Below, in pieces: positions 21,000 through 29,579 of a stretch of DNA of 64,000 nt. Numbering within the stretch: position 1 is the first letter of the stretch; the number at the start of each line of letters is the position of its first letter. The position numbers were made by a program, and so were the translations under genes. The stretch is from Urophycis tenuis. Lineage: Eukaryota; Chordata; Actinopteri; Gadiformes; Phycidae. The stretch covers positions 559,501 through 623,500 of the forward strand of contig JAXIVH010000045.1 of the NCBI GenBank assembly GCA_036785325.1, read 5' to 3'. A model generated the notes under the pieces. That model did no database searches. It saw only the letters and a list, made by a program, of their open reading frames with translations, and was not told the origin of the DNA.

Positions 21000-22121
21000 A
21001 GACTTACCTAAAACCTCTGTATGTTCCGCTCTCTTGTTTGAATGGCGGTGGCATTAGCAGGTGGTAAATGCTCCGCGTTGGGCATAGGCTCGTCTGCTCT
21101 GGGGGGTACCTGCAGAGGGAGACCGTGTCTGATGGCCAAGTTATGAAGCACTGCGCATGCCATGATGATGTGGCAGACTTTTTCGGGTTTGTACTGCAGC
21201 CCCCCCCCCCCCCCCCCCACCCCGTGCTGGACAGGCACATCCATCAACCTTTTAGCAGACCTATTGTGCGTTCCACAACCGTTCTTGAGCGTGCATGTGC
21301 CCGGTTGTAGTGCTGCTCCTGCGGGGTCCTCGGATTGGTTAAGGGGGTCATCAGCCACGGCTTTAATGGATATCCCCGATCACCTACAGAGATGTTAGGC
21401 TATAATAAACCATACGAAGCCCAGAAAATACTTTCTAAATGTTGTAACACTCACCACTAAGCCAGCCATCCTCAATAGCTCCTGCTTGGAGCTGCTCACC
21501 CACAGAGCTGTTCTGCAGGATGAAAAAATTGTGCGTTCCTCCAGGCCACCGGGCAACAATGTTTAGTAGACATATTGGCATTACAGATTATTTGTGTATT
21601 CATTGAATGAAGTCCTTTCCTGTTAACGTACCTGAATTCATTGTGTGATGGTGCTTTTATTGTGATGTGTGTGCAATCTATGGCTCCAATTATATTTGCG
21701 AATCCGGCGATGGCGTGGAATTGTTGTTTAATTTCAGCATGTTGCTGTTGCCTGTACTGGAACTGAATGTAAAGTGGGGCTAGAGAAATTATTGCATCCA
21801 ACACTGCTGGCATGATTCTACTCAGTGTCGGCTGTGAAGTGCCGCATATGTCTCCAATCTCACGTTGAAATGTCCCGGCGGCCAAAAATCCCAGTGTGGA
21901 CAGGAGCTGGATGTGCACTGGGATGGCTTTGTTCGTTTGGTCTCTCGCTCCAATATAGGTTGTAAATCCCGGTATAAATCCACAAGTATATTTTTGGGGA
22001 ATCTGTACCTGCTGAGAAGCCACTCTGTGCTCTGACTGAGCAAATTCACACGCTCTTTGAAAACGCGCTCCCTGCGGAGCGCACAGTTCTCTAAATTTAC
22101 CAAAAGTGCAAGATGCGCCAT
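21000..22121 (-). pseudogene. HARBI1-like Harbinger transposase, multiple lesions
   Basis: Starts at 22121 with MAHLALLVNLENCALRRERV. The frame shifts near 21930, after which IPVHIQLLSTLGFLAAGTFQ and ICGTSQPTLSRIMPAVLDAI continue. IGAIDCTHITIKAP gives the first catalytic Asp. A second shift near 21553 precedes a WPGGTHNFFILQNSS-like block. A GTGAGT donor lies near 21456 and an acceptor near 21388. The last exon encodes GDRGYPLKPWLMTPLTNP (second Asp), VVERTIGLLKG (Glu), a TGA in place of the usual Arg of KGRWMCL (likely CpG decay), a poly-G expansion near 21200-21218, then YKPEKVCHIIMACAVLHNLA. The DDE triad can still be read, but the gene cannot make protein. Confidence 0.85.
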
Positions 22122-22465
22122 CGTCCTTATTTCAAGTTGTCTTTTTTAAGTTGTCCTTTCCCAGCTGTCTTTTATAGCTTGTCATACCAATTATTCAAAA
22201 ATGTCTCCTAACTTACTAAATGAGAATTGTTATTAATTAGTGACGTTTGTGTTTGCTGAACACTGCGACTCTAAACAGATTCTCTTAGTAGTTTCACTAT
22301 TCTACCACTAGGTTTTGTGTGTTCGCATGGTCAGAGTTGTGCTTAAATTTACGCATGTTCCTACGCACAAGTACAAGTTGATAAATCCCATAATTTGCGT
22401 GGGAATGTTCGTACGCACTCAGTACGCACAAATCTGTGCGTACGCACGGTTGATTAATGAGCCCC

Positions 22466-22513
22466 CAGTTCTGTAGTCACTAAAAACGTAAAACCCAATG
22501 GACATAACACCAG
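22466..22513 (+). repeat. Minisatellite copy between Harbinger element and MITE
   Basis: About one unit of the 45-bp minisatellite (tctgtagtcactaaaaacgt, then acccaatggacataacaccag-like) in the same orientation as at 18459. Both ends are CAG adjoining transposon termini. Confidence 0.88.
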
Positions 22514-22656
22514 GGGGCGTATTACTAAAGATCCTTTGCCACAAGCATCTACGAAAATTCTTAGAATCATGACATTTTCTTAGAACTTCCTCTCAAAGTT
22601 AAGACTAAATCCTAGTAAAGATAAAAGGATTCTCAGAATCTTTAGTAATACGGCCC
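22514..22656 (-). mobile_element. 143-bp Harbinger-type MITE (short copy)
   Basis: Terminal inverted repeats gggcgtattactaaagat and atctttagtaatacggccc (right end as written). It is an internally deleted relative of the element at 22705-23559, in the opposite orientation: its left end matches the reverse complement of that element's right end. The flanking 3-bp sites are CAG and CTG. Confidence 0.82.
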
Positions 22657-22704
22657 CTGGTATTGTGTCCATTAGGTTTTATGGTTTTAGTGACTATAGA
22701 CCTG
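22657..22704 (-). repeat. Single minisatellite unit in inverted orientation
   Basis: The + strand reads gtattgtgtccattaggttt, then gactatagacctg. This is the reverse complement of the 45-bp unit seen on both sides. It is bracketed by two MITEs lying in opposite orientation. Confidence 0.88.
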
Positions 22705-23559
22705 GGGCCGTATTACTATAGGATTCTGAGAATCCTCTCAGAGAGCTCCTAACTTAGCCTAAAAATTCCTAGCAAGGAGTCTTAGCTTAAGAGTGATTCC
22801 AGAACATTCTCAGAGAACTCTGAGCAAGGAATGGACAAAAACTCTTATTTTAGTGAGGAGGTGTGTTTGACCCCGTTGCTAGGTATAATTCATTCTTTTA
22901 AAAGAGGTGATTGGTTGATCCTAAACACTGGATAAAAATACACTCTTGGTGATACTGGGCTTAGAATGGACCGTGAAATCAATAGACCTAATCATATAAT
23001 CTAATCTCTATGAAGACTGTGTAATTATGAATAATATTTTACAATAAAAAAACAACTTTGTTAAATAAATAGTAAGCCATACTTACTAAAATTATCCCAC
23101 AAAATGTGCAAAAACTCAGGTCCACTTGCACAGTACTCACATGCTGATAGTTATATTTATTTGCTTACATTTCTGTGATTGCTGGCTGGACTATAAGAAG
23201 CAGTGTTGGGTGGCATTCAAATCAACCACAAACATGATTCCTGCACGATCCAATCTGTAGCGTTTAATTAGCTCACTGTCATTCAGTGTTTGGAGAATAT
23301 TTCTCTTCTTTCAGCCATTTTCTCCTCAGCTTAAGAAACTCTCCTAAGCCTCTTAAAAGTCCTCCTCCCTGCTCTTAGCAGATTTCACCTTAGGAGCTCT
23401 CTTAAGAGCTAAGATTCTTTAGGAATACCGTATCTTTACTAGGATTTAGTCTTAACTTTGAGGGAACGTTCTAAGAAAATGTCATGATTCTAAGAATTTT
23501 CGTAGAATTTGGCCACTAGGAGCAACTCTTTGTCCAAATAATCTTTAGTAATACGGCCC
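22705..23559 (+). mobile_element. 855-bp Harbinger-type non-autonomous element
   Basis: Ends are gggccgtattactatag and ctttagtaatacggccc. The flanking 3-bp sites are CTG (22702-22704) and CAG (23560-23562). The interior is rich in short mirrored motifs such as ttctgagaatcctctcagag and tcctaagcctcttaaaagtc. No coding capacity is seen. It inserted at the same position of the 45-bp unit as the short copy. Confidence 0.82.
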
Positions 23560-23785
23560 CAGGTCTATAGTCACTAAACATGTAAAACCTAATGGACACA
23601 ACACCAGGTCTGTAGTCACTAAACATGTAAAACCTAATGGACACAACACCAGGTCTGTTGTCACTAAACATGTAAAACCTAATGGATACAACACCAGGTC
23701 TGTTGTCACTAAACATGTAAAACCTAATGGACACAACACCAAGTCTGTAGTCACCAAACACGCAAAACCTAATGGACAAAATAAC
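23560..23785 (+). repeat. Second block of the 45-bp splice-donor minisatellite
   Basis: A partial unit starting at the CAG site is followed by units at 23594, 23639, 23684 and 23729, then a decayed start at 23774. Phase and sequence match the block at 18459-18723. The whole 18459-23785 stretch was therefore one array before transposons entered. Confidence 0.93.
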
Positions 23786-23912
23786 AAACAGAAGAACTTA
23801 TCACCCCAATTTTCCTTTTCAGTTCATTAGCTACCTCTCTCATTGTGAAGTCCTGGGATTTTTAGCTCAATGTTTGCCTCAACTCAACAAGACTTGGATT
23901 GCAAGAGGATGC

Positions 23913-24082
23913 AGGCGGCAGTAGCTCAGTGGATAGAGAGGGTGGACAGAGCAGGTCATCAACTAACCGTAGGGTCGGCGGCTCGATCCCCTCCTCCAAC
24001 TGTCCACATGTCAAACCCCACAAATGTAATGATTGTAAGTCGATTTGGATAAAAGCGTCTGCTAAATGCCCATTTGCCCCTT
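23913..24082 (+). mobile_element. tRNA-derived SINE with 7-bp target duplication
   Basis: The head is tRNA-like: A-box tagctcagtgg and B-box ggctcgatccc. The tail reads gtaagtcgatttggataaaa then gcgtctgctaaatgcc. The flanks carry the direct repeat AGGATGC (23906-23912 and 24083-24089). An inverted relative is at 26957-27123. The tail matches the 3' end of the LINE at 9425-10040, its likely source of retrotransposition enzyme. Confidence 0.9.
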
Positions 24083-24089
24083 AGGATGC

Positions 24090-25624
24090 TGAACAATTCA
24101 ACTCCTTTTGACGCTCATTTTTTCCTGTCATGAATTGCATCAGGGTTGGGAGTAGGTTGGACATCTTTTAATAAATAAAAGACAAAAAGATAAACAAACC
24201 TCAGCAAATGTATCAGGCTATCAACATTGACGAGTTTGTGTGAATGTCACTCATGATTACATGCCTGACTAGGAAGAACACAATTTTGATGGCAATCCAT
24301 ACAGATGTGCTGTATTGAAAATATGGCATTTCAAGTGAAGAAGAGGCAGCAGCCAGAGGGGCTGAATTGACAGCTCTCAATTCTGTAATTAGGCCTATCG
24401 TTATTTTGGATAAAGCTGTTGGACCCACTCAGAGAGCATAATGATCTCACCTGGAATTTCTAACTACCACAGTCATTATTCATGCCCCAAAAGTATTTTG
24501 TTTGGGGCACTGGCCCCTCAGATAATTGTAATTGTAATTAATAGTTTTTTTTTTTTTTACTACTACTCGGATTTGGTTAGTAGTTGATGCCAAGTTATAT
24601 GCAATCTGCACATTCTCAAACCATTATTTTTCACTGGTAGCCAACAGAAATTATTCTTACGTAACATAAAATCCAACTTGAGGTTAGCTCGTCAAGCAGC
24701 ACCGCTGTGCTTAGTGCTGTTTGGAGTTAGTGCTTGTTTCACAAAAAATAGTTTTGTTTAAAATGTCAAAGGTTAAAAGCTTGTTTGTTGAAGAAATTTC
24801 AGGAAAACATAATGAAGGAGCACTTATTTTTCTTACATAATGGTGACTACATTGTACAATCCTGTAAAACACCCCTTGTGTCCAAAAAAGTGAACCAATC
24901 CTTGAACTTTAACTAGTGCACAGCCTTAGGGCATCATACAAACACGTCATCTCCAAAACCAGGCTAAAACCTAAAGACAATCATGCCATTGCCGTCTGTC
25001 TCCTTTTTCAGAGCTGGGCTAAAGACTGATCTTTTCAGAAGAAATGTTATATTGTTGACCTTCTTTCTTATGTCTTTTTTCCTTTCTGTGGTGTTGTTGT
25101 TTGTCTATTTGTAAGCACTCTATTATTATTATTTCTTACTTGAGACTACTAGATTACTAGAGATCTGTGATGGTAGACAAGCTTGAATCTCGGCAAACAG
25201 CGTTTCACTTTAGTTGGTTTACCTAACACATTGTCCAACACTCAAATCAACACAATGTATACTTGCCACTGTAGAACTACACTAAGACTCCCCTGCTGAA
25301 AGCTTCATGCACTCGTTCAAATTAGTTTTTGTTCAATAGAAATCCCTGTAACAAAACAGGAAACAAGGCAATAACTCTGGCCTTTCAGTTTTTGGTTTCC
25401 AGACCGGGCTCTATGTCGTTCTCACTCCCTAAGTTCTGCTATAAAATACTGTAGTATGACAGCTGCATCCAAGATGAACTTTCCTTGAACATGATCTACT
25501 CTTCTTAACTCAAAGAAATCTACTCTACTACTTGACTACTTTAGGACTACTTTAAAAGAACTTACAACTATCATACTCAATTCAACTCTTAATCTATTCT
25601 ATGCTACTCTAACACTGTCCACAG
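24090..25624 (+). other. Intron, mostly unique sequence
   Basis: AT-rich intron with a poly-T run near 24546. A weak LINE-like scrap may lie near 24930-25060, where the frame resembles an L2 C-terminus, but it is not convincing. No other exon is seen before 25625. Confidence 0.5.
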
Positions 25625-25951
25625 GGTATCGGTGTCCTGTGCTCCACTATTGTTGAGTGTTGGGATCACGATCCAGAGGCCCGACTCACTGCCCACTGTG
25701 TGGTGGAGCGCTTCAAAGTCCTGGATGAGAAGGAGAGCGGAGGAGAGGCGGAGCAGCAGATACAAGAGGAGACAGGAGAGGGGGAGGAGAGAAGAGAACA
25801 GATTGGAGAGGAGAGAGATGAGGAGACAGACTTTACTCTCTGCTCTACATCTGTTCCCCAAGGACCCTCCTCCATACGTCTTTCCTCTCTAGTCCTGAAC
25901 CTGGACCATAACCCTGTACCTGAGAGCCTCCACGACCCCCTCCCAAACTAA
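25625..25951 (+). CDS. tgfbr2: TGF-beta receptor type II-like kinase, terminal exon
   Basis: Begins in phase 0 after tgtccacag and runs 108 codons to a TAA. It starts GIGVLCSTIVECWDHDPEAR and continues LTAHCVVERFKVLDE: the end of the kinase C-lobe with the invariant Arg of subdomain XI (DPEARLTA). A tail of roughly 70 residues follows. It is rich in Glu, Gln and Arg (EEREQ-type text) and ends SLVLNLDHNPVPESLHDPLPN-like. From memory the human TGFBR2 tail after this point is about half as long, so the acidic extension is a point of difference. No polyadenylation signal could be picked with confidence. Confidence 0.9.
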   Translation, partial: GIGVLCSTIVECWDHDPEARLTAHCVVERFKVLDEKESGGEAEQQIQEETGEGEERREQIGEERDEETDFTLCSTSVPQGPSSIRLSSLVLNLDHNPVPESLHDPLPN

Positions 25952-26789
25952 AGGAACAACCAGTATCCCATGCACCCCTGGACAAGTTATTCATTTCAGT
26001 CTGATGAAGTAAAGAGAGAAAAATACATATACTTACAACTCTCTTTTCCAGAATACTAACTGGTCTAGTTATTAATAGATGTTAGTAGAGGTATACAGAC
26101 TATTTTTTCCTGTTTATGCGTCCATAACTAATCTGAATGTTTATGAACCCATAACTAATCGAATTGTTTATGAATCCATAACTAGTTTAAATGTTTATGC
26201 ATCCACATCTATTCTAAATGTTTATGAATCCATAACTAATCGACAAATAATCAAAATGGCTTATATCCGGCTCTACAGATGATGTGATAAATGGACACCA
26301 GCACTGCCTGCTGGCAGGTTCTGTTGTATCTTGATCGTAAATGCCATGGCCATGCATGGACTGTCCACACACTTGAATGGAGCACCAAGGCAATCATAAT
26401 TCCTGCTTTAATGAGTGGAAGGAGCTGGTCTCCTTCCAGTACATCCTGTTGGTACTGAGCATGCTCAGACCGTTGTTTTTAATTACCGTTGTTGTTCTTT
26501 ATCACAAACAATGTGATGGATAAATAATCTTGAGCATGGATTTTGATGACCGCACCAATTGTGATGCGACTTTGTGTGTCTTTTGAAAATAATTAAAGGG
26601 GCAAACACTGTTTATAATTATGTTAATGAAGAACTCAATGGGAACAATGGAGTCATTACACAGTTTTTTGATGGACACAGTAGAGACTACACAGGAAAGT
26701 ATGGTAGAGATGGAAAGAAAAATTTAACACATGTCACTGTCAAGGACTAGGACTTAACAGCCAGTACGCTACTCGGAAGCTGCTGTCAT
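25952..26789 (+). other. Downstream region of the receptor gene, probable 3' UTR
   Basis: No coding match. It contains the 27-bp minisatellite at 26111-26245 and, at 26672-26706, a second copy of the unclassified repeat at 17915-17950. Confidence 0.5.
26111..26245 (+). repeat. 27-bp minisatellite, five copies
   Basis: Units start at 26111, 26138, 26165, 26192 and 26219, each reading tgtttatg(aa)tccataacta with small changes. The period is a multiple of three, so a spurious open frame appears. Confidence 0.9.
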
Positions 26790-27165
26790 TATGGTCTGTC
26801 CTAGGTTTCTGCCTGTTAAAAGGCAGTTTTTTTCTTGCCACTGTCACATAATAAAAAGTGCTTGCTTATGGTGGGAATTTGTTGGGCCTCTGTCAAGAAC
26901 AGAGTTTTGGTCTAGACCTGCTCTATATGTTAAGTGTCTTGAGCTAACTTCTGTTAAAAGGGTAAAGGGGCATTTAGCAGACGCTTTTGTCCAATGCGAC
27001 CTACAATCAGTACATTTGTGAGGGTTCGACATGTGGACAGTTGGAGGAGGGGGATCAAGGGGGTCAAACCCCCAACCCTACGGTTAGTGGACGACCCGCT
27101 CTACCCACTGAGCTACTGCCGCCCTTCTGTTATGAATTGGCACCATATAAATAAAATTGAATTAT
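26790..27165 (+). repeat. Old interspersed repeat (LINE 3' UTR-like) hosting a SINE
   Basis: Text such as ctaggtttctgcctgttaaa, ggcagtttttttcttgccac and atataaataaaattgaat is familiar from many fish repeats that end with this tail. A similar design, with aattgaattgaattgaattt at its end, is at 41480-42015. It is interrupted by the SINE at 26957-27123. Confidence 0.6.
26957..27123 (-). mobile_element. tRNA-derived SINE with 9-bp target duplication
   Basis: The same family as the SINE at 23913-24082, inverted. On the - strand it starts gggcggcagtagctcagtgg, passes a B-box-like region and ends gcgtctgctaaatgcccctt. The direct repeat CTTCTGTTA flanks it (26948-26956 and 27124-27132). It lies inside an older repeat whose sequence continues on both sides. 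Confidence 0.92.
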
Positions 27166-27319
27166 GCTGTTTTATTCCTTCATTTTCACGAGCCATACAG
27201 ACACACAGATAACCCCTTGAACAGCCCTTGGGCACTTACCATTTGCACTACAGAGCACTCAGCACTCATAAATGACCATGTCATGTACCAGGACTACATG
27301 ATATGGTGGTGTAGGTGCA

Positions 27320-27475
27320 CTACAACTCCAAGTCTGTAGTCACTAAACACTTAACCTGCTGTGTTCACACTGACATCCAGACAGACAGACATACTTTAAT
27401 GATCCCTGAGGGAAATTGCATCCCCCTAGCATGGACACAACACCAAGTCTGTACTTACTAAAACCTACTGCCAAA
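27320..27475 (+). repeat. Degenerate copy of receptor exon end and donor, split by a 40-bp insert
   Basis: Positions 27326-27352 match the donor half of the 45-bp unit (aagtctgtagtcactaaaca). Positions 27370-27378 and 27419-27456 together match the last 32 nt of exon 18345-18472 plus its donor (ctgacatcc, then ccctagcatggacacaacac and caagtctgta). The match reaches further into the exon than the minisatellite unit does. The split is caused by a LINE-tail insert at 27379-27418 flanked by CATCC. Confidence 0.75.
27379..27418 (-). mobile_element. 40-bp LINE 3'-tail insertion with 5-bp duplication
   Basis: The + strand reads agacagacagacatacttta then atgatccctgagggaaattg. The flanks are CATCC (27374-27378 and 27419-27423). 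Removing one CATCC and the insert restores the exon-like sequence. It is nearly identical to the piece near 10130. Confidence 0.7.
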
Positions 27476-28059
27476 AACCTTTTATATTTTCCTATATTTG
27501 ACCTGAATTTTAAGGACCAGGTCACCTAGGTTGTATTGTCTTGGTTTGATCCTTTTTTTATTAGTTAATTTCCATGCCTTTATCTCTGCCAGACTTCATT
27601 ATTGTAATGCCCTTTATGCAGGTCTCTCATCTCAGAGAGTTCCAGGAGAGTGAGGCATTACCAGGAGAGTGAGTGTCTTTGTGTCAATGACTGAGTGTAA
27701 CCGATGGTGTTAAGTTCTCCAGTTTTTTGTTGTTTTGTTGTGCAGTTTTCCCCCCAACTTGAAAAAGGGCGAGCATCTACATGGAGGTTTAGGAGTGGAT
27801 TTTGCTCAATGACTCCACACAAGACAGTTGATTCAGTTTTTATCTTTATTTAGTCTTCTCTGTTCTTTCTGCATTTGTAGCCATTAGCAGTTATATGAGG
27901 TTGCTAAGGTCATTAGGTAAAAGAACCCTTTCAAAATGGAAACAGAAAGGAAACGCATAAGCACTTGCAAGTCAAAATAAACTAACAGCAGGAACAACAC
28001 ATGATCTTGAAAAAATATGTGCAAATATTGCTGATCTTCAATAATGAACTTTTAGTACC
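27476..28059. other. Mostly non-coding; short L2 scrap
   Basis: At about 27588-27640 the + strand reads RLHYCNALYAGLS, a scrap of an L2 C-terminal region. Nothing else is recognised. Confidence 0.5.
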
Positions 28060-29339
28060 TTACCGTTCCGGCGCAGCAGCGAGTGGCAGCCCGACACAGC
28101 AGCTCCCGATCCCTTTGTCCTATTTTCCTTTTTTTTTTTAGATGACTCTATATAGTACTTGCAGAACTTTAGCATAAGGCTTTGTAAATATGTAGGCATT
28201 ATATAAGGTCAGTTAAATGGGTTGTACAATAACAAGGATGTGTGGGACGATCACCACGATCGCTAAACAACAACGACAATGGACAGGCGCTTACTCGCGG
28301 GACAAGCTCCTCCAGCTCCGGGATCGACCAGCGGTGTGCCCGAAGGGGATCCCGAGGGAGCTGAGGATTAAGCGGCGTGGGAGTAGAGCAGGAGCCATGG
28401 TGAGGAACAAGAAGACGGAGAGGAGGTGGAGATACAAGCCCCGTCTTCCCTCGGTTATCTTGGGGAATGTACGCTCACTGCCCAACAAGATGGACGAACT
28501 ATCAGCCCTCATTACCGGACAGCGCGAGTACCGGGAGTGCAGTGTGTTGTGCCTGACGGAGACATGGCTGAACGGGAATATACCAGACTGCTCAGTGGAA
28601 GTAGCCGGCTGCACGCTAGTTTGGGCGGACAGAGACAAACAGAGCGGTAAGAAGTCGGGTGGTGGACTTGCCGTCTTTGTTAACTCCAAATGGTGCAACC
28701 CGGGACATGTTACCACAAAGGAAATCACGTGCACAGCTGATGTCCAGCTGTTAGCTGTGGGACTGAGACAATACTATTTGCCCCGTGAGTTTTCGGCAGC
28801 CATTGTTGTTATGGTTTACACTCCACCATCGGCTGTGGCGGCGCGGGCTTGTGACGTCATTCATTCCACCTTCGCAGACCTGCAGACTAGGCATCCCAAC
28901 ACTCTCATTATACTAAACGGAGACTTTAACCATGTCAACATATCAAAGACACTGACTGACATCACCCAGTATGTGACCTGCAGCACCAGAGGTGATAAGA
29001 CCTTGGACTTACTGTATGTCAATGTTAAGGAGGCATACAGTGCAACAGTTCTTCCCTCTCTGGGCAAATCAGACCACTGTTTGATACTACTGTCTCCTAT
29101 ATACAAGCCTCTTGTGAGGAGACAGCCCATCACCACCAGGACTGTGCACCAATGGTCTGAGGAGGCCCTGAGGGAGTGCTACAGGATGACAGACGATGTT
29201 TCAGGAAGACTACGGTGACGATATTGAGGGTCTCACTCAATGCGTCACAGACTATATAAAGTTCTGTGAGGAGAGTGTTGTCCCTACCAAGAAGGTCCGC
29301 TGCTTCCCCAACAGCAAACCCTGGATCAACAAGGACATC
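28060..29339 (+). mobile_element. LINE 5' half with apurinic endonuclease domain
   Basis: The 5' untranslated region (from about 28060, GC-rich) and endonuclease domain of a Rex/CR1-like LINE. Its coding part ends at WINKDIK (about 29339), where unrelated sequence begins. The reverse transcriptase half is missing here. Confidence 0.78.
28217..29339 (+). pseudogene. LINE endonuclease (APE-type) fragment
   Basis: The frame encodes LPSVILGNVRSLPNKMDEL, then CSVLCLTETWLNGNIPD (TETW catalytic Glu), GGGLAVFVNSKWC, VVMVYTPPSAVAARA, LIILNGDFNHVNISKTL (GDFN) and LGKSDHCLILLSP (SDH). These are the landmark residues of the LINE AP endonuclease. Near 29205 the frame shifts and continues YGDDIEGLTQCVTDYIKFCE and VPTKKVRCFPNSKPWINKDI. 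It lacks the reverse transcriptase and has a frameshift, so it is dead. Confidence 0.82.
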
Positions 29340-29343
29340 AAAG

Positions 29344-29460
29344 TTAGGGATGGGACCGATCCGATCCAGTATCGGTATCGGGCTCCGATACCGACGTAAT
29401 ACGCAGATCGGAAATTTCCAATCCAACCTCCGGAGATTTCCGATCCATGAGCATGTCTGT
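29344..29460 (+). mobile_element. Fragment resembling a DNA-transposon terminus
   Basis: The sequence tagggatgggaccgatccga continues with repeated tatcgg/ccgata motifs. This style of end occurs in fish hAT-like repeats. I did not find the matching other end, so the element's limits and superfamily are unknown. Confidence 0.4.
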
Positions 29461-29579
29461 GTCTGCCGGGCTGTTGCTAAAAATGTGGAGTGGATTTCCC
29501 GAACGAAGGTGTGTCTCACTCAGAGGCGGAGTAATACCTGCACGTCAGTTCAGGAAGTCCGTTCCACAGTTTGCCACTA

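Larger units (their letters stand above)
18722..22465. mobile_element. Harbinger-type DNA transposon inserted in the minisatellite
   Basis: The right end reads, inward, ggggctcattaatcaaccgt. The left end begins catttatcaaccgtgtgtag, the matching inverted repeat lacking its first few bases. The right flank is CAG followed by minisatellite (22466 on). Inside are the two Harbinger genes: a Myb/SANT-like protein (+ strand, 20119-20912) and a HARBI1-like transposase (- strand, 21000-22121). The left tip and about 15 bp of array seem to have been lost. Both genes carry lesions, so the copy is dead. Confidence 0.82.

Noticed and set aside
23920..23996. Possible tRNA gene (A-box and B-box present)
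   Set aside because: It is the head of a SINE with target duplications and a LINE-like tail; an inverted relative is nearby, and the cloverleaf is imperfect.
26079..26282. Short + strand frame with NVYESIT repeats
   Set aside because: Generated by the 27-bp minisatellite downstream of the receptor stop codon.
28291..28734. - strand frame of 147 codons
   Set aside because: Antisense to the LINE endonuclease with its TETW and GDFN motifs on the + strand.
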